Assembly (NCBI RefSeq): GCF_040881935.1
Contig: NZ_JBBECH010000075.1
Location: 11,050-75,049, forward strand
DNA from: Saccharospirillum sp040881935
Lineage (GTDB): Bacteria; Pseudomonadota; Gammaproteobacteria; Pseudomonadales; Natronospirillaceae
Length of the DNA: 64,000 nucleotides
Reading direction: 5' to 3'
The position numbers and the translations under genes were made by a program. The notes beneath the pieces were generated by a model that saw nothing but the letters and a program-made list of their open reading frames with translations, was not told the DNA's origin and made no database searches. Positions 16,556 through 25,360 of the stretch are shown one piece after another (the first letter of the stretch is position 1; each line of letters starts with the position of its first letter).

Positions 16556-17335
16556 TTATTCGTAGACGCAAACGTCGGTACCCAGGTACTCCTCTGAGAG
16601 GCGGCCGCAGGTACCGTTATTGATCACAGTGCGCACGGCTGCATTGAGGTCGCGCTCCAGGGCGTCGTCGTCCTGGCGCAAACCGATACCGATACCCTCG
16701 CCATAAGCCTCGTGGCGTGGTGCGGTGTCCTTGATCTCAAATGCCGAGGCTTCATCGCGCTCGATGAACTGGGCCATGGCGATCTGGTCGGCCAGAATGA
16801 CGTCCAGTCGACTGGATAGCAGATCGGCGTTGACCTGCTCGGCTTGGTCATAAATGCGGATATCGACTCCGCTATCGCGCAATGCGCGACGAGCGTAATT
16901 GGCGTTGGTTGTAGCTGCCTGTACACCCAGTACCAGGCCATCAAGCCCGTCTGGGATGTCCAGGTCGCGGTCGGTTGCGGCGACGTAAGCACCCGGAGTG
17001 AAGTAGTAGGGAATGCTGAAGTCGATGACTTCCTGGCGCTGTTCTGTAATCGACATGGAATTCATAATCAGATCGATGCGGCCGTCGTTTAACGACGGAA
17101 TGATGCCGCTCCAGCCTGTGGGTGCGATTTCACAGGTGCGGCCCATCTGCTCGCAAATGGCGAAGGCCAAATCGACCTCGAAGCCGGTCCATTCACCGCT
17201 GGACGCTTTGTAGGTAAAAGGCGGGTAGGGTTCGCCGGAAATACCGATCTGGATCGGATCTTCGGCTTGGGCATGGAAGGACGTCGCCAAAAAGGCGGTC
17301 AGAGTGGCTGTAACAAGTAACAGCTTGGATTTCAT
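16556..17335 (-). CDS. Family 3 ABC substrate-binding protein (lysine/arginine/ornithine type)
   Basis: A 259-residue periplasmic binding protein. The signal peptide of about 24 residues ends at FHAQA. IGISGEPYPPFTYKASSGEWTGFEVDLAFAICEQMGRTC is the family start, followed by GWSGIIPSLNDGRIDLIMNSMSITEQRQEVIDFSIPYY. The SMSIT.ER-like stretch and the TP-x-x-Y region resemble HisJ/ArgT/AotJ. These bind basic amino acids, and the same pocket could accept a permanently charged trimethylammonium amino acid. Position in the operon (ATPase, binding protein, two permeases) is standard. Ligand is inferred. Confidence 0.9.
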   Translation of the reverse strand: MKSKLLLVTATLTAFLATSFHAQAEDPIQIGISGEPYPPFTYKASSGEWTGFEVDLAFAICEQMGRTCEIAPTGWSGIIPSLNDGRIDLIMNSMSITEQRQEVIDFSIPYYFTPGAYVAATDRDLDIPDGLDGLVLGVQAATTNANYARRALRDSGVDIRIYDQAEQVNADLLSSRLDVILADQIAMAQFIERDEASAFEIKDTAPRHEAYGEGIGIGLRQDDDALERDLNAAVRTVINNGTCGRLSEEYLGTDVCVYE

Positions 17336-17383
17336 GTTGTTCTCCTGTCTTCTTCAGGTTTTCGGTAGCGCCTGGACTGTCTC

Positions 17384-18166
17384 TCAGGCGGTCGGTGAAG
17401 CAAATTTCTGGCACCGGGGGTCATTGAAGACCGACTCGGGTGTGCCGGCGACCTCGATCCGGCCGGTGTCGAGATACACCACCTGGTCGGACACTTCGCG
17501 GGCAAAATGCATTTCGTGTGTGACCAGCAACATGGTGCGGCCTTCATCCGCCAGATCGCGGATTACGCTCAGCACCTCACTGACTAGCTCAGGGTCGAGT
17601 GCCGACGTCGGTTCGTCGAATAGCAGTATGTCGGGCTCCATCGCCAGGGCCCGGGCTATGGCGACGCGTTGCTGCTGACCTCCGGAAAGTGCCACTGGGT
17701 AGGCGTCGCGTTTATCGATCATGCCGACCTTCTCCAGGTAGTGGTCGCCCAGTTGGCTGGCCTGGCGCCGGCTCATGTGTTTTACGTGGCGCGGGGCTTC
17801 GATGACGTTGCCCAGCACGCTTAGGTGCGGCCAGAGGTTGAACTGCTGGAACACCATGGTGACGCGGCTGCGTAATCGCTCCAGATCGCTGTGGGCAATT
17901 CGCTGGCCATTGCCAAATTGAAAACGCTCACCGGCGATGCACACTTCTCCCCGATCCGGTCGTTCCAGCAGGTTCAGGCAACGCAGCAGAGTGCTCTTGC
18001 CGGAACCGCTGGCCCCGATGATGGCTGTTACCGTGCCTTCTGGTACCGCCAGTGACACGTCTTTGAGCACTTCGGTATCGCCGAAGCACTTGACCAGATG
18101 GTCGACGGTGATGGCTGTATGGCTGTTGGCGGCGTCGGCTGTCGGGTTGCTTGCGGTCATGAGCAC
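17384..18166 (-). CDS. Polar amino-acid ABC transporter ATP-binding protein
   Basis: A 260-residue ATPase of the HisP/GlnQ type that powers the importer at 15029-17335. GASGSGKSTLLRCLNLLE is Walker A, QQFNLWPHLSVLGNV the Q-loop region, LSGGQQQRVAIARALAMEPDILLFDEPTSALDPEL the signature plus Walker B, and LLVTHEMHFAREV the H-loop. The start is taken as GTG at 18166, 5 bases after GGAGG; an in-frame ATG two codons later (18160) is an alternative. It directly abuts the stop of the aminotransferase gene, so uptake and catabolism are on one message. Confidence 0.94.
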   Translation of the reverse strand: MLMTASNPTADAANSHTAITVDHLVKCFGDTEVLKDVSLAVPEGTVTAIIGASGSGKSTLLRCLNLLERPDRGEVCIAGERFQFGNGQRIAHSDLERLRSRVTMVFQQFNLWPHLSVLGNVIEAPRHVKHMSRRQASQLGDHYLEKVGMIDKRDAYPVALSGGQQQRVAIARALAMEPDILLFDEPTSALDPELVSEVLSVIRDLADEGRTMLLVTHEMHFAREVSDQVVYLDTGRIEVAGTPESVFNDPRCQKFASPTA

Positions 18167-19351
18167 TTACGCCTCCCCAGAGCTGGTGATGGAGGTGGCG
18201 AAACGTCCGATGCGTTGGCACGCCTGGGTCAGCCGCTCGGCATCGACGGTCAGGCTTAACCGTACAAAGCCTGCGGCGGAAGGCCCGAATGCCTCGCCGG
18301 ACAAGACCGAGACGCCAGCTTGGTTCAGTAAGTGATCGGCAAATTCCTGGGAAGTCAGCCCGGTCGAACGGATGTCCACCATGACGAACATGCCAGCCGG
18401 TGGCTTAACGACAGCAATCCCGGGGTAATCTGCCAGAACGTCGCAGACGGCATTACGGCGGGCGCGGTAGGTGTCGCGCATCTCCTCCAGAGCAGCCGGA
18501 GGGTGAGCCAGGGCTTCGATGGCGGCGTCCTGGATAAAGTCCGGACAACCATAGAGCATGCACAAAGCCAAATTGCCCAGGTGAACGCATAACTGAGCCG
18601 GGCCAAGTACCCAGCCTACGCGCCACCCGGTCATGGCATGTGATTTGGACAAGCTGGAGACTACGACCGTTCGTTCGGCCATGCCGGGTAAAGCGAAGGC
18701 GCACTGGTGCTCTCCATCGAAGATCAGCTCAGCGTAGACTTCATCCGAAATCAGCCAAAGGTCGTGGTGCTGGCATAGCTCGGCGATGGCCTGCCAAGTG
18801 TCAGCATCAATTAGTTGACCGGTGGGGTTGTGCGGGCTGTTCAGCAGGATCGCGCGGGTACGTGGGGTGATCGCCGCGGCGATGTCGGCCGCGTCCAGCC
18901 TGAAGCCTCTATCGCCGCGCAGAGGCACCTGAACCACGCGACTTCCGGTGGCCTGGATGACGGCCTCGTACGTGACGTAGCCCGGTTCGGGCACGATGAC
19001 TTCATCGCCCGGATCGAGCAGGCACTGGGCGGTGGCGTAGAGCCCACACTGGGCACCAGCCAACACCACCACGTTGTCAGCATCGGCGGCCACACCCTGC
19101 TGCCGGTAATGGCCGGCGATGGCTTCGCGCAACGCCAGCTTGCCCTCTACTTCGGCGTAGTGGGTGGCGCCACCGCGCAGGCTGGCCACAGCGCTTTCTA
19201 TGATGGGCGCGGGTGTGGTGAAATCCGGGTCGCCCACGGACAGTAGGGTGATGTCTTCGCCTTGTGCCTGGCGGGCCAGAGCCCGGTTGTGTATGTCCCA
19301 GGCCGCGGCACCTTCGCCGGCGATCCGTGTAGTGAGTTTGGCGTAGCGCAT
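18167..19351 (-). CDS. AruH-like aminotransferase (arginine:pyruvate transaminase type)
   Basis: A 394-residue PLP enzyme of class I. It closely follows the pattern of Pseudomonas AruH (MRY...RIAGEGAAAWDIHNRALAR, ITLLSVGDPDFTTPAP, THYAEVEGKLALREAIA, GAQCGLYATAQCLLDPGDEVIVPEP, LNSPHNPTGQ, ISDEVYAELIFDGEH). K236 in SSLSKSHAMTGWRVGW is the Schiff-base lysine. AruH moves the alpha-amino group of arginine to pyruvate. Here the adjacent AruI-like decarboxylase fits that two-step sequence, but the operon also carries a dioxygenase and HD oxygenase that arginine catabolism does not need, so another basic or trimethylated amino acid is possible. It overlaps the decarboxylase stop by one base. Confidence 0.87.
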   Translation of the reverse strand: MRYAKLTTRIAGEGAAAWDIHNRALARQAQGEDITLLSVGDPDFTTPAPIIESAVASLRGGATHYAEVEGKLALREAIAGHYRQQGVAADADNVVVLAGAQCGLYATAQCLLDPGDEVIVPEPGYVTYEAVIQATGSRVVQVPLRGDRGFRLDAADIAAAITPRTRAILLNSPHNPTGQLIDADTWQAIAELCQHHDLWLISDEVYAELIFDGEHQCAFALPGMAERTVVVSSLSKSHAMTGWRVGWVLGPAQLCVHLGNLALCMLYGCPDFIQDAAIEALAHPPAALEEMRDTYRARRNAVCDVLADYPGIAVVKPPAGMFVMVDIRSTGLTSQEFADHLLNQAGVSVLSGEAFGPSAAGFVRLSLTVDAERLTQACQRIGRFATSITSSGEA

Positions 19352-20958
19352 TAGGCGTGTCCTGTATTGTGCATCCAGGGTTGAGTGGGAATTTCGATCA
19401 GAACGGGTCGGGTTGCCTCATCGGCCTGACTTAACGCCTCGGCCAGTTGCGTCGGGCGTTCGCAACGCCGGTAGTCCAGAGCGAAGGCTTGGGCAAGGGC
19501 GCTGATGTCGGGTGCAATCAGATCAACCCCCAGCGCGTTCACATCGCTGGCGGCCATGCTGCGGCGTATTTCGTCATAACCGTTGTTGTTCCAGACGATC
19601 ACCACAATTGGTCGGCCCAGATCGCGTGCAGACCCCAATTCGGCCAGAGTGAATTGCAGGCCGCCATCGCCGACCAGGGCGACGACCTGCGCATCAGGTC
19701 GAGCCAGAGCCGCCCCCAAAGCGGCGGGTAATGCGTAGCCCAGGGTGCCGAAGCCGGTTGCGGCGCTGAACCAGTGTCGGGGCCGGGGCATGGATACCCA
19801 GTAGTTGCCGGCGTAGGCCGGCCCGGTGGAGTCGCCAACGATGATGGCGTCCGGGAGGGTTTCTGTCAGCGTCTGCAGCAGTGGCAGGTGCGGTGCAACG
19901 TCAGCCTGGTCGTGCAGCGCCAGAGCGTTGCGCACATTCGCAGCGCGAGCGGCTCCATGCTTGTCAATAGTACCAGCGGGCAGGTTTTCGTTGAGTGCCA
20001 CCAGCATGTTGGCTGCATCGGCCAGGATGGCGAGGTCAGCGCGTTGGTTCCGACCGAGCTGCTGAGCATCGATGTCTACCCTGATCAGTCGACCGGTTAA
20101 CGCGAAGCCGTCATCAAAGACCAGATCGTAATCGGTTTCCCCCAGTTCAGTGCCCACCGCTAGCACGACGTCGGCGCGAGCGGCCAGTTCTCGACTGGCG
20201 GGCAGGCTGGCTGTGGCGCCCAGGTCCAGAGGATGATCGCGACCCAGGATACCCTTAGCGTTTATGGTGGTTAGCGCCGGGGCATCCAGACGTTCAATCA
20301 GGGCGCGTGCGGCCTCGGGCGCATCCACGCAACCACCACCCAGTAATACCAGCGGGTTCTCGGCGCCGACCAGCCAGTCTATAGCCTGACTGATGGCGGC
20401 CGGAGCTGGAGCTGGCGGGTAAATACGTGCCGGTTGAATTCTTGCCTTGGGCGCGGGTTGGGCCAATACATCAAGCGGAACTTCCAGGTGTACCGGCCCC
20501 GGCCGGGCGCTGTGGAATATAGCAAAGGCGCGCGCCACGGCTTCCGGCAGTGCCGACGGGTCCAGTATCGTCTGGCTGAAGACGCTTACCCCACTGAGTG
20601 TTGCTTGCTGATCGGGCATTTCGTGCAGGCGGCCTTGTCCCCGACCCAGGGTGGCGCGCCGGTTCACGCTGGAGATCACCAGCATGGGGATGGAGTCGGC
20701 CAGGGCCTGCCCCATGGCTGTGGCGATGTTGGTCATGCCTGGCCCGGTGATGATGAAGCAGGCCGCGGGACGGCCACTGGCGCGGGCATAGCCATCAGCC
20801 ATAAAGCCGGCGCCCTGTTCATGGCGTGGGGTCTGATGGCGAATGGTACTGTCGTTCAGGGCTCGGTACAGCTCCAGAGTGTGGACACCCGGAATGCCGA
20901 AAGCGGTATCGATGCCGTGCGCAGCAAGCAGGTCAAGCAGTAAACGAGCGCACGTCAT
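19351..20958 (-). CDS. AruI-like thiamine-diphosphate 2-oxo acid decarboxylase
   Basis: A 535-residue enzyme of the acetolactate synthase superfamily. E47 in PRHEQGAGFMADGYAR is the cofactor-activating glutamate, and FIITGPGMTNIATAMGQALADSIPMLVISS and the metal/TPP motif LVGDGGLQFTLAELGSARDLGRPIVVIVWNNNGYDE follow. The N-terminus matches AruI (2-ketoarginine decarboxylase) better than IlvB. It would remove CO2 from the 2-oxo acid made by the AruH-like enzyme, giving an aldehyde one carbon shorter. No aldehyde dehydrogenase is in the operon. It overlaps the HD gene by 4 bases. Confidence 0.85.
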   Translation of the reverse strand: MTCARLLLDLLAAHGIDTAFGIPGVHTLELYRALNDSTIRHQTPRHEQGAGFMADGYARASGRPAACFIITGPGMTNIATAMGQALADSIPMLVISSVNRRATLGRGQGRLHEMPDQQATLSGVSVFSQTILDPSALPEAVARAFAIFHSARPGPVHLEVPLDVLAQPAPKARIQPARIYPPAPAPAAISQAIDWLVGAENPLVLLGGGCVDAPEAARALIERLDAPALTTINAKGILGRDHPLDLGATASLPASRELAARADVVLAVGTELGETDYDLVFDDGFALTGRLIRVDIDAQQLGRNQRADLAILADAANMLVALNENLPAGTIDKHGAARAANVRNALALHDQADVAPHLPLLQTLTETLPDAIIVGDSTGPAYAGNYWVSMPRPRHWFSAATGFGTLGYALPAALGAALARPDAQVVALVGDGGLQFTLAELGSARDLGRPIVVIVWNNNGYDEIRRSMAASDVNALGVDLIAPDISALAQAFALDYRRCERPTQLAEALSQADEATRPVLIEIPTQPWMHNTGHA

Positions 20959-21548
20959 GAGCGGCCGCCACTGTCGTGATCAGTCAGTTCGGGCAGACCG
21001 CCGAATGGCGGGCGGCCCAGGATGTTCTCAACCATGGGCAAAAAGGTCTCCAGGGGCAGGGTGTCGTAATCCGGATCAAAACTGGTCTGATCCCACTGAT
21101 CGCAGAACCGGACGGTACGGGCATAGGCCGGGTGCTCAAGGTATTGTTCGCGGGCCCGCGGATCCTGACCGAAAAACTGCCGGTAGTGATACCCCTGAAA
21201 CAATTCGTGGTGGCGAATCATCCAGGTATTCAACGGATCGATGAAAGGTTCCAGTATCGCGGCAGCGATTTCGGCGTGGTTGGCGGGGGCAAGGTCATCG
21301 CCAATGTCATGCAGCAGCGCACAGACCACCATTTCTTCGTCAGCACCGTCGCGTAAGGCACGGCTGGCCGTTTGTAGGCTGTGTTCGTAGCGATCCACCG
21401 GGTAACCGTGCGTATCGCCCGCCAGCCGGTGCAGGTGTTCGATGACCCGGCGCGGAGCGTCGGCCAGATAATGCCGGAAGCGTTCATCGATCAGTGCCCA
21501 GTCCTGCTGGTGAGCCTGTTCAAAGCGGGTGAAGCGGGCCTGTTTCAT
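20955..21548 (-). CDS. HD-domain mixed-valent diiron oxygenase-like protein (TmpB/PhnZ type)
   Basis: A 197-residue HD-domain protein with putative metal ligands H56 (RYEHSLQTASRALRDGADEE), H80-D81 (CALLHDIGDDL), H91 (NHAEIAA), H113/H114 (IRHHELFQGYHYRQFF) and D150 or D153 (FCDQWDQTSFDPDYDTLPLE). This spacing and wording match the TmpB/PhnZ oxygenase group rather than nucleotide phosphohydrolases. TmpB and PhnZ split the C-P bond of 1-hydroxyphosphonates made by a partner 2-oxoglutarate dioxygenase; the related MIOX splits a C-C bond. Here the partner dioxygenase gene overlaps it by 4 bases, as in tmpAB. The surrounding aminotransferase and decarboxylase suggest a carboxylic rather than phosphonic substrate. 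Family good, reaction inferred. Confidence 0.78.
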   Translation of the reverse strand: MKQARFTRFEQAHQQDWALIDERFRHYLADAPRRVIEHLHRLAGDTHGYPVDRYEHSLQTASRALRDGADEEMVVCALLHDIGDDLAPANHAEIAAAILEPFIDPLNTWMIRHHELFQGYHYRQFFGQDPRAREQYLEHPAYARTVRFCDQWDQTSFDPDYDTLPLETFLPMVENILGRPPFGGLPELTDHDSGGRS

Positions 21549-22678
21549 GCGTGGCTCTCCGGTGTGTGAGTGCTCAGTTGGCGTTTCAGAACGCGTCGCC
21601 GGCTGGTGGTGCTATCCCGGTCGACATAGCCCTGACGCAGGTGGCGGATGCCACCATCGAGCTGGAAGGCCTTGCGCCCGTGCAGCAGGCGGTAATTGTC
21701 CATGATCAGCATCTGACCGGGAGCCAATTTCAAACTGACGGTCAATTCCTCGCTGGTGACCAGGCGGTAAAAAGCCTGACGAGCGGCGTAAAAAGCATCC
21801 AGTTCATCGGGATCCAGTGCCGGGACGCGTTCCGTGCGATTGGAGTAGCGTACACGTACTGGTGTTCCGTGGCTGTCCAGTTCGATGAGCGGTCCTTCGC
21901 TTTCCAGAAAAGTGGTTTCGTCCTGATAACGGAAGCCGGGCCAGACCCGAGTCAGGCATTGATAGGCAGTCGGGTCCGAGGTTTTCAGTCGCTCAGCGGC
22001 CATGAAGCCATCGGCCAGTGTGCTGTCGCCACTGTCGGCAGCGTTGCTCAGACAGTGCAACCAAATGTAACCGGGAATAGGATCGCGGTAAGGGTTGTCG
22101 GTGTGCGGTTCCAGGCCACGTTGGGTCATGGTGAGGTCGTATGCGTTTGCGACCGACTTTACATCGGCAATGCCGCCCCAGTTGGTACGACGCAGCGGAC
22201 CGATCCGGTCGATCAGCGGCTGCATGCCGTCTTCTTCGGCAGGCACTCCGTCGACCAACACGAAACCGAAACGGTGCAACCGATCAAGCAATCCGAGCAA
22301 GGAGGTATCGTCGACCAGGGCTTTAGCGAAATCAGCCCGCGGTACGCTTGCCAGGCTGGCGTCCCAGAGTAAACGGTCAGGGTCCGCATTGGCCTGTTCT
22401 TTGGTGGTTAGATCGTCAAGATTATAGTGGGTTTGAGTGCCATCGCTGAAGTGAAGTTCAATCTGATCACCGGCCCGATCGGCACAGGTCAGTGTAAGGT
22501 CCAGGGGCAGTTCAGCCGCTTCGATCAACCGCTGGCCGGTGCGTGGGTCGAGGGTATTGGCATCGGGAGCACGCTCGCGTAACCAGAGGGCCGCGAATTC
22601 ACGCAGCATACCGCCGGTATCGAGGATCAGACGTCGCTGATCGGTGGACATTCGAACCTGGACTGTGGCACTCGTCAT
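21545..22678 (-). CDS. TauD/TfdA-type Fe(II)/2-oxoglutarate dioxygenase (TmpA/BBOX-like)
   Basis: A 377-residue protein with an N-terminal GBBH-like (DUF971) domain (about 10-95) that lacks zinc cysteines (LWLRERAPDANTLDP), then a TauD domain. The iron ligands are visible as H192 and D194 (EPHTDNPYRDPIPGYIWLHCL) and H333 (MDNYRLLHGRKAF). Known relatives hydroxylate gamma-butyrobetaine, trimethyllysine or 2-(trimethylammonio)ethylphosphonate; TmpA of the last system also pairs with an HD oxygenase. It is the first gene of the eight-gene operon, and its product should hydroxylate the substrate that the HD protein then cleaves. A second, diverged paralogue lies at 24015-25253. Confidence 0.83.
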   Translation of the reverse strand: MTSATVQVRMSTDQRRLILDTGGMLREFAALWLRERAPDANTLDPRTGQRLIEAAELPLDLTLTCADRAGDQIELHFSDGTQTHYNLDDLTTKEQANADPDRLLWDASLASVPRADFAKALVDDTSLLGLLDRLHRFGFVLVDGVPAEEDGMQPLIDRIGPLRRTNWGGIADVKSVANAYDLTMTQRGLEPHTDNPYRDPIPGYIWLHCLSNAADSGDSTLADGFMAAERLKTSDPTAYQCLTRVWPGFRYQDETTFLESEGPLIELDSHGTPVRVRYSNRTERVPALDPDELDAFYAARQAFYRLVTSEELTVSLKLAPGQMLIMDNYRLLHGRKAFQLDGGIRHLRQGYVDRDSTTSRRRVLKRQLSTHTPESHA

Positions 22679-22997
22679 GCAGTTTCTCCGGCTGTGACTT
22701 TTGCTGATGGATGCTCATTCCGATCTCGATTCCTGACCGTTCGCGGAATCGTCTGGGCGAAAAACCGTATTTTCTGGCTCGCTCAGGAATGCACCCGGGT
22801 ACTCGATTCCGGTAACGCTCCCTGGCTCCAGGTGCGTGCCCCTAGCAGCCGTGCCCTCGCAGCAAAAGTATGCCCGGATGGGCACCTGTGGTCCGGTCTG
22901 GCTGGGGTGAATCCGGTCGGCCGTTGGCTAAGGGGTTTTTACAGTACCTCCAGAGAGGTGATAGCATTTGATTAAATTAGCCACATAGTTGATTAAT
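22679..22997. promoter_or_regulatory. Divergent intergenic region between the TauD operon and its AraC-type regulator
   Basis: These 319 bases contain no credible gene and must carry the promoters for the minus-strand catabolic operon and the plus-strand regulator. The part next to the regulator is AT-rich (22964-22996, with GATTAA twice). No clear -35/-10 pair or long dyad stood out by eye. Confidence 0.5.
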
Positions 22998-24005
22998 ATG
23001 GACGCAGCCAACGGCGATGCCTGGCCTTACCCCAGGCCGGATTCTCCCCCGATCCTGTCACCGGTCGAGGCGGAACACACTCTGGATGTCTGGCTGGTAC
23101 CCAAATTCTCCATGCTGACACTGACCTGCTTGCTGGAGCCGTTGCGGGTTGCGAACCGCTTCGGAAGGGATCTGTTTGCCTGGCGACTGCTATCGGCCGA
23201 TGGTGAAGAAGTGGTCGCCAGCAACGGGGTACGCATCGATGTCGACGCGAGCCTCGACAGTGTCTCCGACACTGCCCAGTTGATGGTCGTCGCTTCCTAC
23301 GAACCTGAAGCGACGATAACCAGTTGGGAACGTGCGGTGTTGCGCCGGGTCGCGGCACATGGCGGTTGGTTGGGTGGAGTCGATACCGCCCCCTTTATTC
23401 TGGCGCGGTCCGGTGTGCTTGAAGGGTACTCTGTGGCTATGCATTGGGAGAGTGTACCCGCCTTTCGCCATGAGTTTCCGCAACTGGACGTCAGTCAGGC
23501 GCGCTACGAGTTGGATGATTTGCGCCTGACGGGCACGGGCGGTGCCGCCAGTATCGACATGATGCTCACCTGGATTGAACGCGCCTATGGCCCTGCGCTG
23601 GCCAATGCTATCGGCCGCCAGTTGATCCATAAGCGTGCCCGCGACGAGCCGGTGCTGACCCAGGGGCATCGCAGCCCGCACCTGCCGCGCACTGTGGTCC
23701 GGGCGCTGGCCATCATGGAGGCGAATGTGTCGCCAACCCTGGCGATCCCCGAAGTCTGCCGGATTGTAGGTCAATCCCAGCGTCAGTTGGCACGCCTGTT
23801 CATGGCGCATTTCGGGGAGACACCGAAACAGTGCTACCTGGGTATGCGCCTGGACGAAGCCCATCGCATTCTGGCGGACAGTCGCTGCTGGGTCAGCCAG
23901 GCTGCGGAAAGCACTGGTTTCACTCATCTGGCGCATTTCTCGCGCGCATATCGCCAGCGGTTTGGCGAGTCGCCCAGCGTGACCGCCGAGCGCGGTAGCC
24001 AGTGA
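22998..24005 (+). CDS. GlxA-family AraC-type transcriptional regulator
   Basis: A 335-residue regulator with an N-terminal DJ-1/PfpI-like (GATase1) domain (LDVWLVPKFSMLTLTCLLEPLRVANR to HWESVPAFRHEFP, about 25-165) and a C-terminal AraC double helix-turn-helix (from about 230: AIPEVCRIVGQSQRQLARLFMAHFGETPKQCYLGMRLDEAHRIL and the second helix STGFTHLAHFSRAYRQRFGESP). This architecture is that of CdhR, GbdR and ArgR (Pseudomonas), activators for carnitine, glycine betaine and arginine catabolism. It is divergent from the TauD/HD/AruI/AruH/ABC operon and probably activates it. The ATG at 22998 is preferred to a TTG at 22989; no good Shine-Dalgarno is visible. Confidence 0.87.
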   Translation: MDAANGDAWPYPRPDSPPILSPVEAEHTLDVWLVPKFSMLTLTCLLEPLRVANRFGRDLFAWRLLSADGEEVVASNGVRIDVDASLDSVSDTAQLMVVASYEPEATITSWERAVLRRVAAHGGWLGGVDTAPFILARSGVLEGYSVAMHWESVPAFRHEFPQLDVSQARYELDDLRLTGTGGAASIDMMLTWIERAYGPALANAIGRQLIHKRARDEPVLTQGHRSPHLPRTVVRALAIMEANVSPTLAIPEVCRIVGQSQRQLARLFMAHFGETPKQCYLGMRLDEAHRILADSRCWVSQAAESTGFTHLAHFSRAYRQRFGESPSVTAERGSQ

Positions 24006-24014
24006 CGTCGTTAT

Positions 24015-25253
24015 TTAACGAGTGCTTTCAATTCGTCGCTGGCGATCGGCGCGCAATAGCATCCGGTAGCGTGAGCGCGCTTCGTCACGTTCGAGGTAGC
24101 AGCCCTGCAGCCAACGACGGCCGGCACTGCCTTCGAAGGCATCACGGGCATGCAGCAGTCGACGGTTATCAAAGACGACCAGGTCACCGGGATGATAGCT
24201 GAAACGAATCGCGAAGGCCGGGTCACGCAACAGGCGCTGCAAGGTCATCAGTGCGTCGTAGGCCGGTTCGACATTGTCGAAGTCGGTCTGTAATGGCCCG
24301 CGCAGAAAATCGGCGATGCGCACTTCCAGAAGCTCTTCATTTTCGTCCAGCTGAATTATGGGCGCGTGCCAGACATAATCACTGGTGCGCGACGTGTTGG
24401 CGAAACACCAACGCTGACGGGTAAGCGTGCCATAAGTGCGGGGATGTTTCGTGCGTAACGCCTCAGCGATGGCGAAGCCGTCCATCATGATCGCTTCGCC
24501 AGCCTCGACGCTGTTTTCAAGGCAATGCAATAACTGCAGGCCTGGCTGATATTCTCGGGTTGGCAGATCGACGTGGGGGGGCAGCGCGATGGCGGTGTAA
24601 GCGTTGGAATCCGGATCCGGCTTGGCGCGTACATCGAACAGTTGCCCGAAGTTGGTTGGGCGGATGGGCCCAATACGCGCAGCGATGTCTGTCAGTGAGC
24701 CGGGCTCGGTGGGCAGCCCGCGCAACCTGACGAGCCCCTTGCCGAGCAGGCTTTCCAGGGCAGGCTTCAGGAGGGCGGCCTCCGCCTCGTCTCCGGGTGC
24801 TGTGGCGAGCAGGCCGCTGGCATCCAGTGTATCAGGCGCGGTATCAGGACCACCTTGCCAGATCGTGACGGGCACCAGAGGGCCCTCCTGGCTATGACCA
24901 TTAGAGTAGTCGTGAGCGCGCAGCCATCCGGGGTGGAAACACAGGCTGCGGCCTTCCGGCGCAAACCGGACGCACAGAGCACCGCTGTCGTCGATATCGG
25001 CGTGGTCGATCTCCGGCCAGGCATCGAGACCGGACAAGTCCAGAATGCGTTCACGTGTCGCCGGGTTGACGGTAGAGTCGTCACCGGCGTTCTCGCGCAA
25101 CCAGACACTGTGCAGTGTACTGACTCGGCCGTCACTCCAGTGGAGAGTCACCTGTCGGGCGCCATGGTATACCTCAACCAGGTGGGCCTCGATGGGCCAG
25201 GCGTCGTAATCGGGTGTGGGGGGTAATTCGGTGGTGAATCGGCACTGGCTCAT
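24015..25253 (-). CDS. Gamma-butyrobetaine dioxygenase (TauD/TfdA family)
   Basis: A 412-residue Fe(II)/2-oxoglutarate dioxygenase with an N-terminal GBBH-like domain (about 20-115; zinc cysteines absent, VWLRENAGDDSTVNP) and a TauD domain with H227 and D229 (LPPHVDLPTREYQPGLQLLHCLEN) and H368 (VFDNRRLLHARDAF). Gamma-butyrobetaine dioxygenase makes L-carnitine, and the three carnitine-catabolic genes lie upstream on the same strand, so this assignment is well supported by context. Trimethyllysine hydroxylase is the main alternative. It is convergent with the regulator ending at 24005 and follows the CdhR-like gene by about 107 bases. Confidence 0.85.
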   Translation of the reverse strand: MSQCRFTTELPPTPDYDAWPIEAHLVEVYHGARQVTLHWSDGRVSTLHSVWLRENAGDDSTVNPATRERILDLSGLDAWPEIDHADIDDSGALCVRFAPEGRSLCFHPGWLRAHDYSNGHSQEGPLVPVTIWQGGPDTAPDTLDASGLLATAPGDEAEAALLKPALESLLGKGLVRLRGLPTEPGSLTDIAARIGPIRPTNFGQLFDVRAKPDPDSNAYTAIALPPHVDLPTREYQPGLQLLHCLENSVEAGEAIMMDGFAIAEALRTKHPRTYGTLTRQRWCFANTSRTSDYVWHAPIIQLDENEELLEVRIADFLRGPLQTDFDNVEPAYDALMTLQRLLRDPAFAIRFSYHPGDLVVFDNRRLLHARDAFEGSAGRRWLQGCYLERDEARSRYRMLLRADRQRRIESTR

Positions 25254-25360
25254 TGTGGCCTCCTCTAGCCTGGACGAATTTATGCAGCATGACGCCTTCT
25301 CCAGGTTTGTGTACGACCCCGGTCGACAGCCAGTATGCTCAATTCGACAACCGCCTGAGT

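Noticed and set aside
23190..23936. 248-codon frame antisense to the GlxA-type regulator
   Set aside because: No motifs, opposite to a well-supported AraC-type gene.
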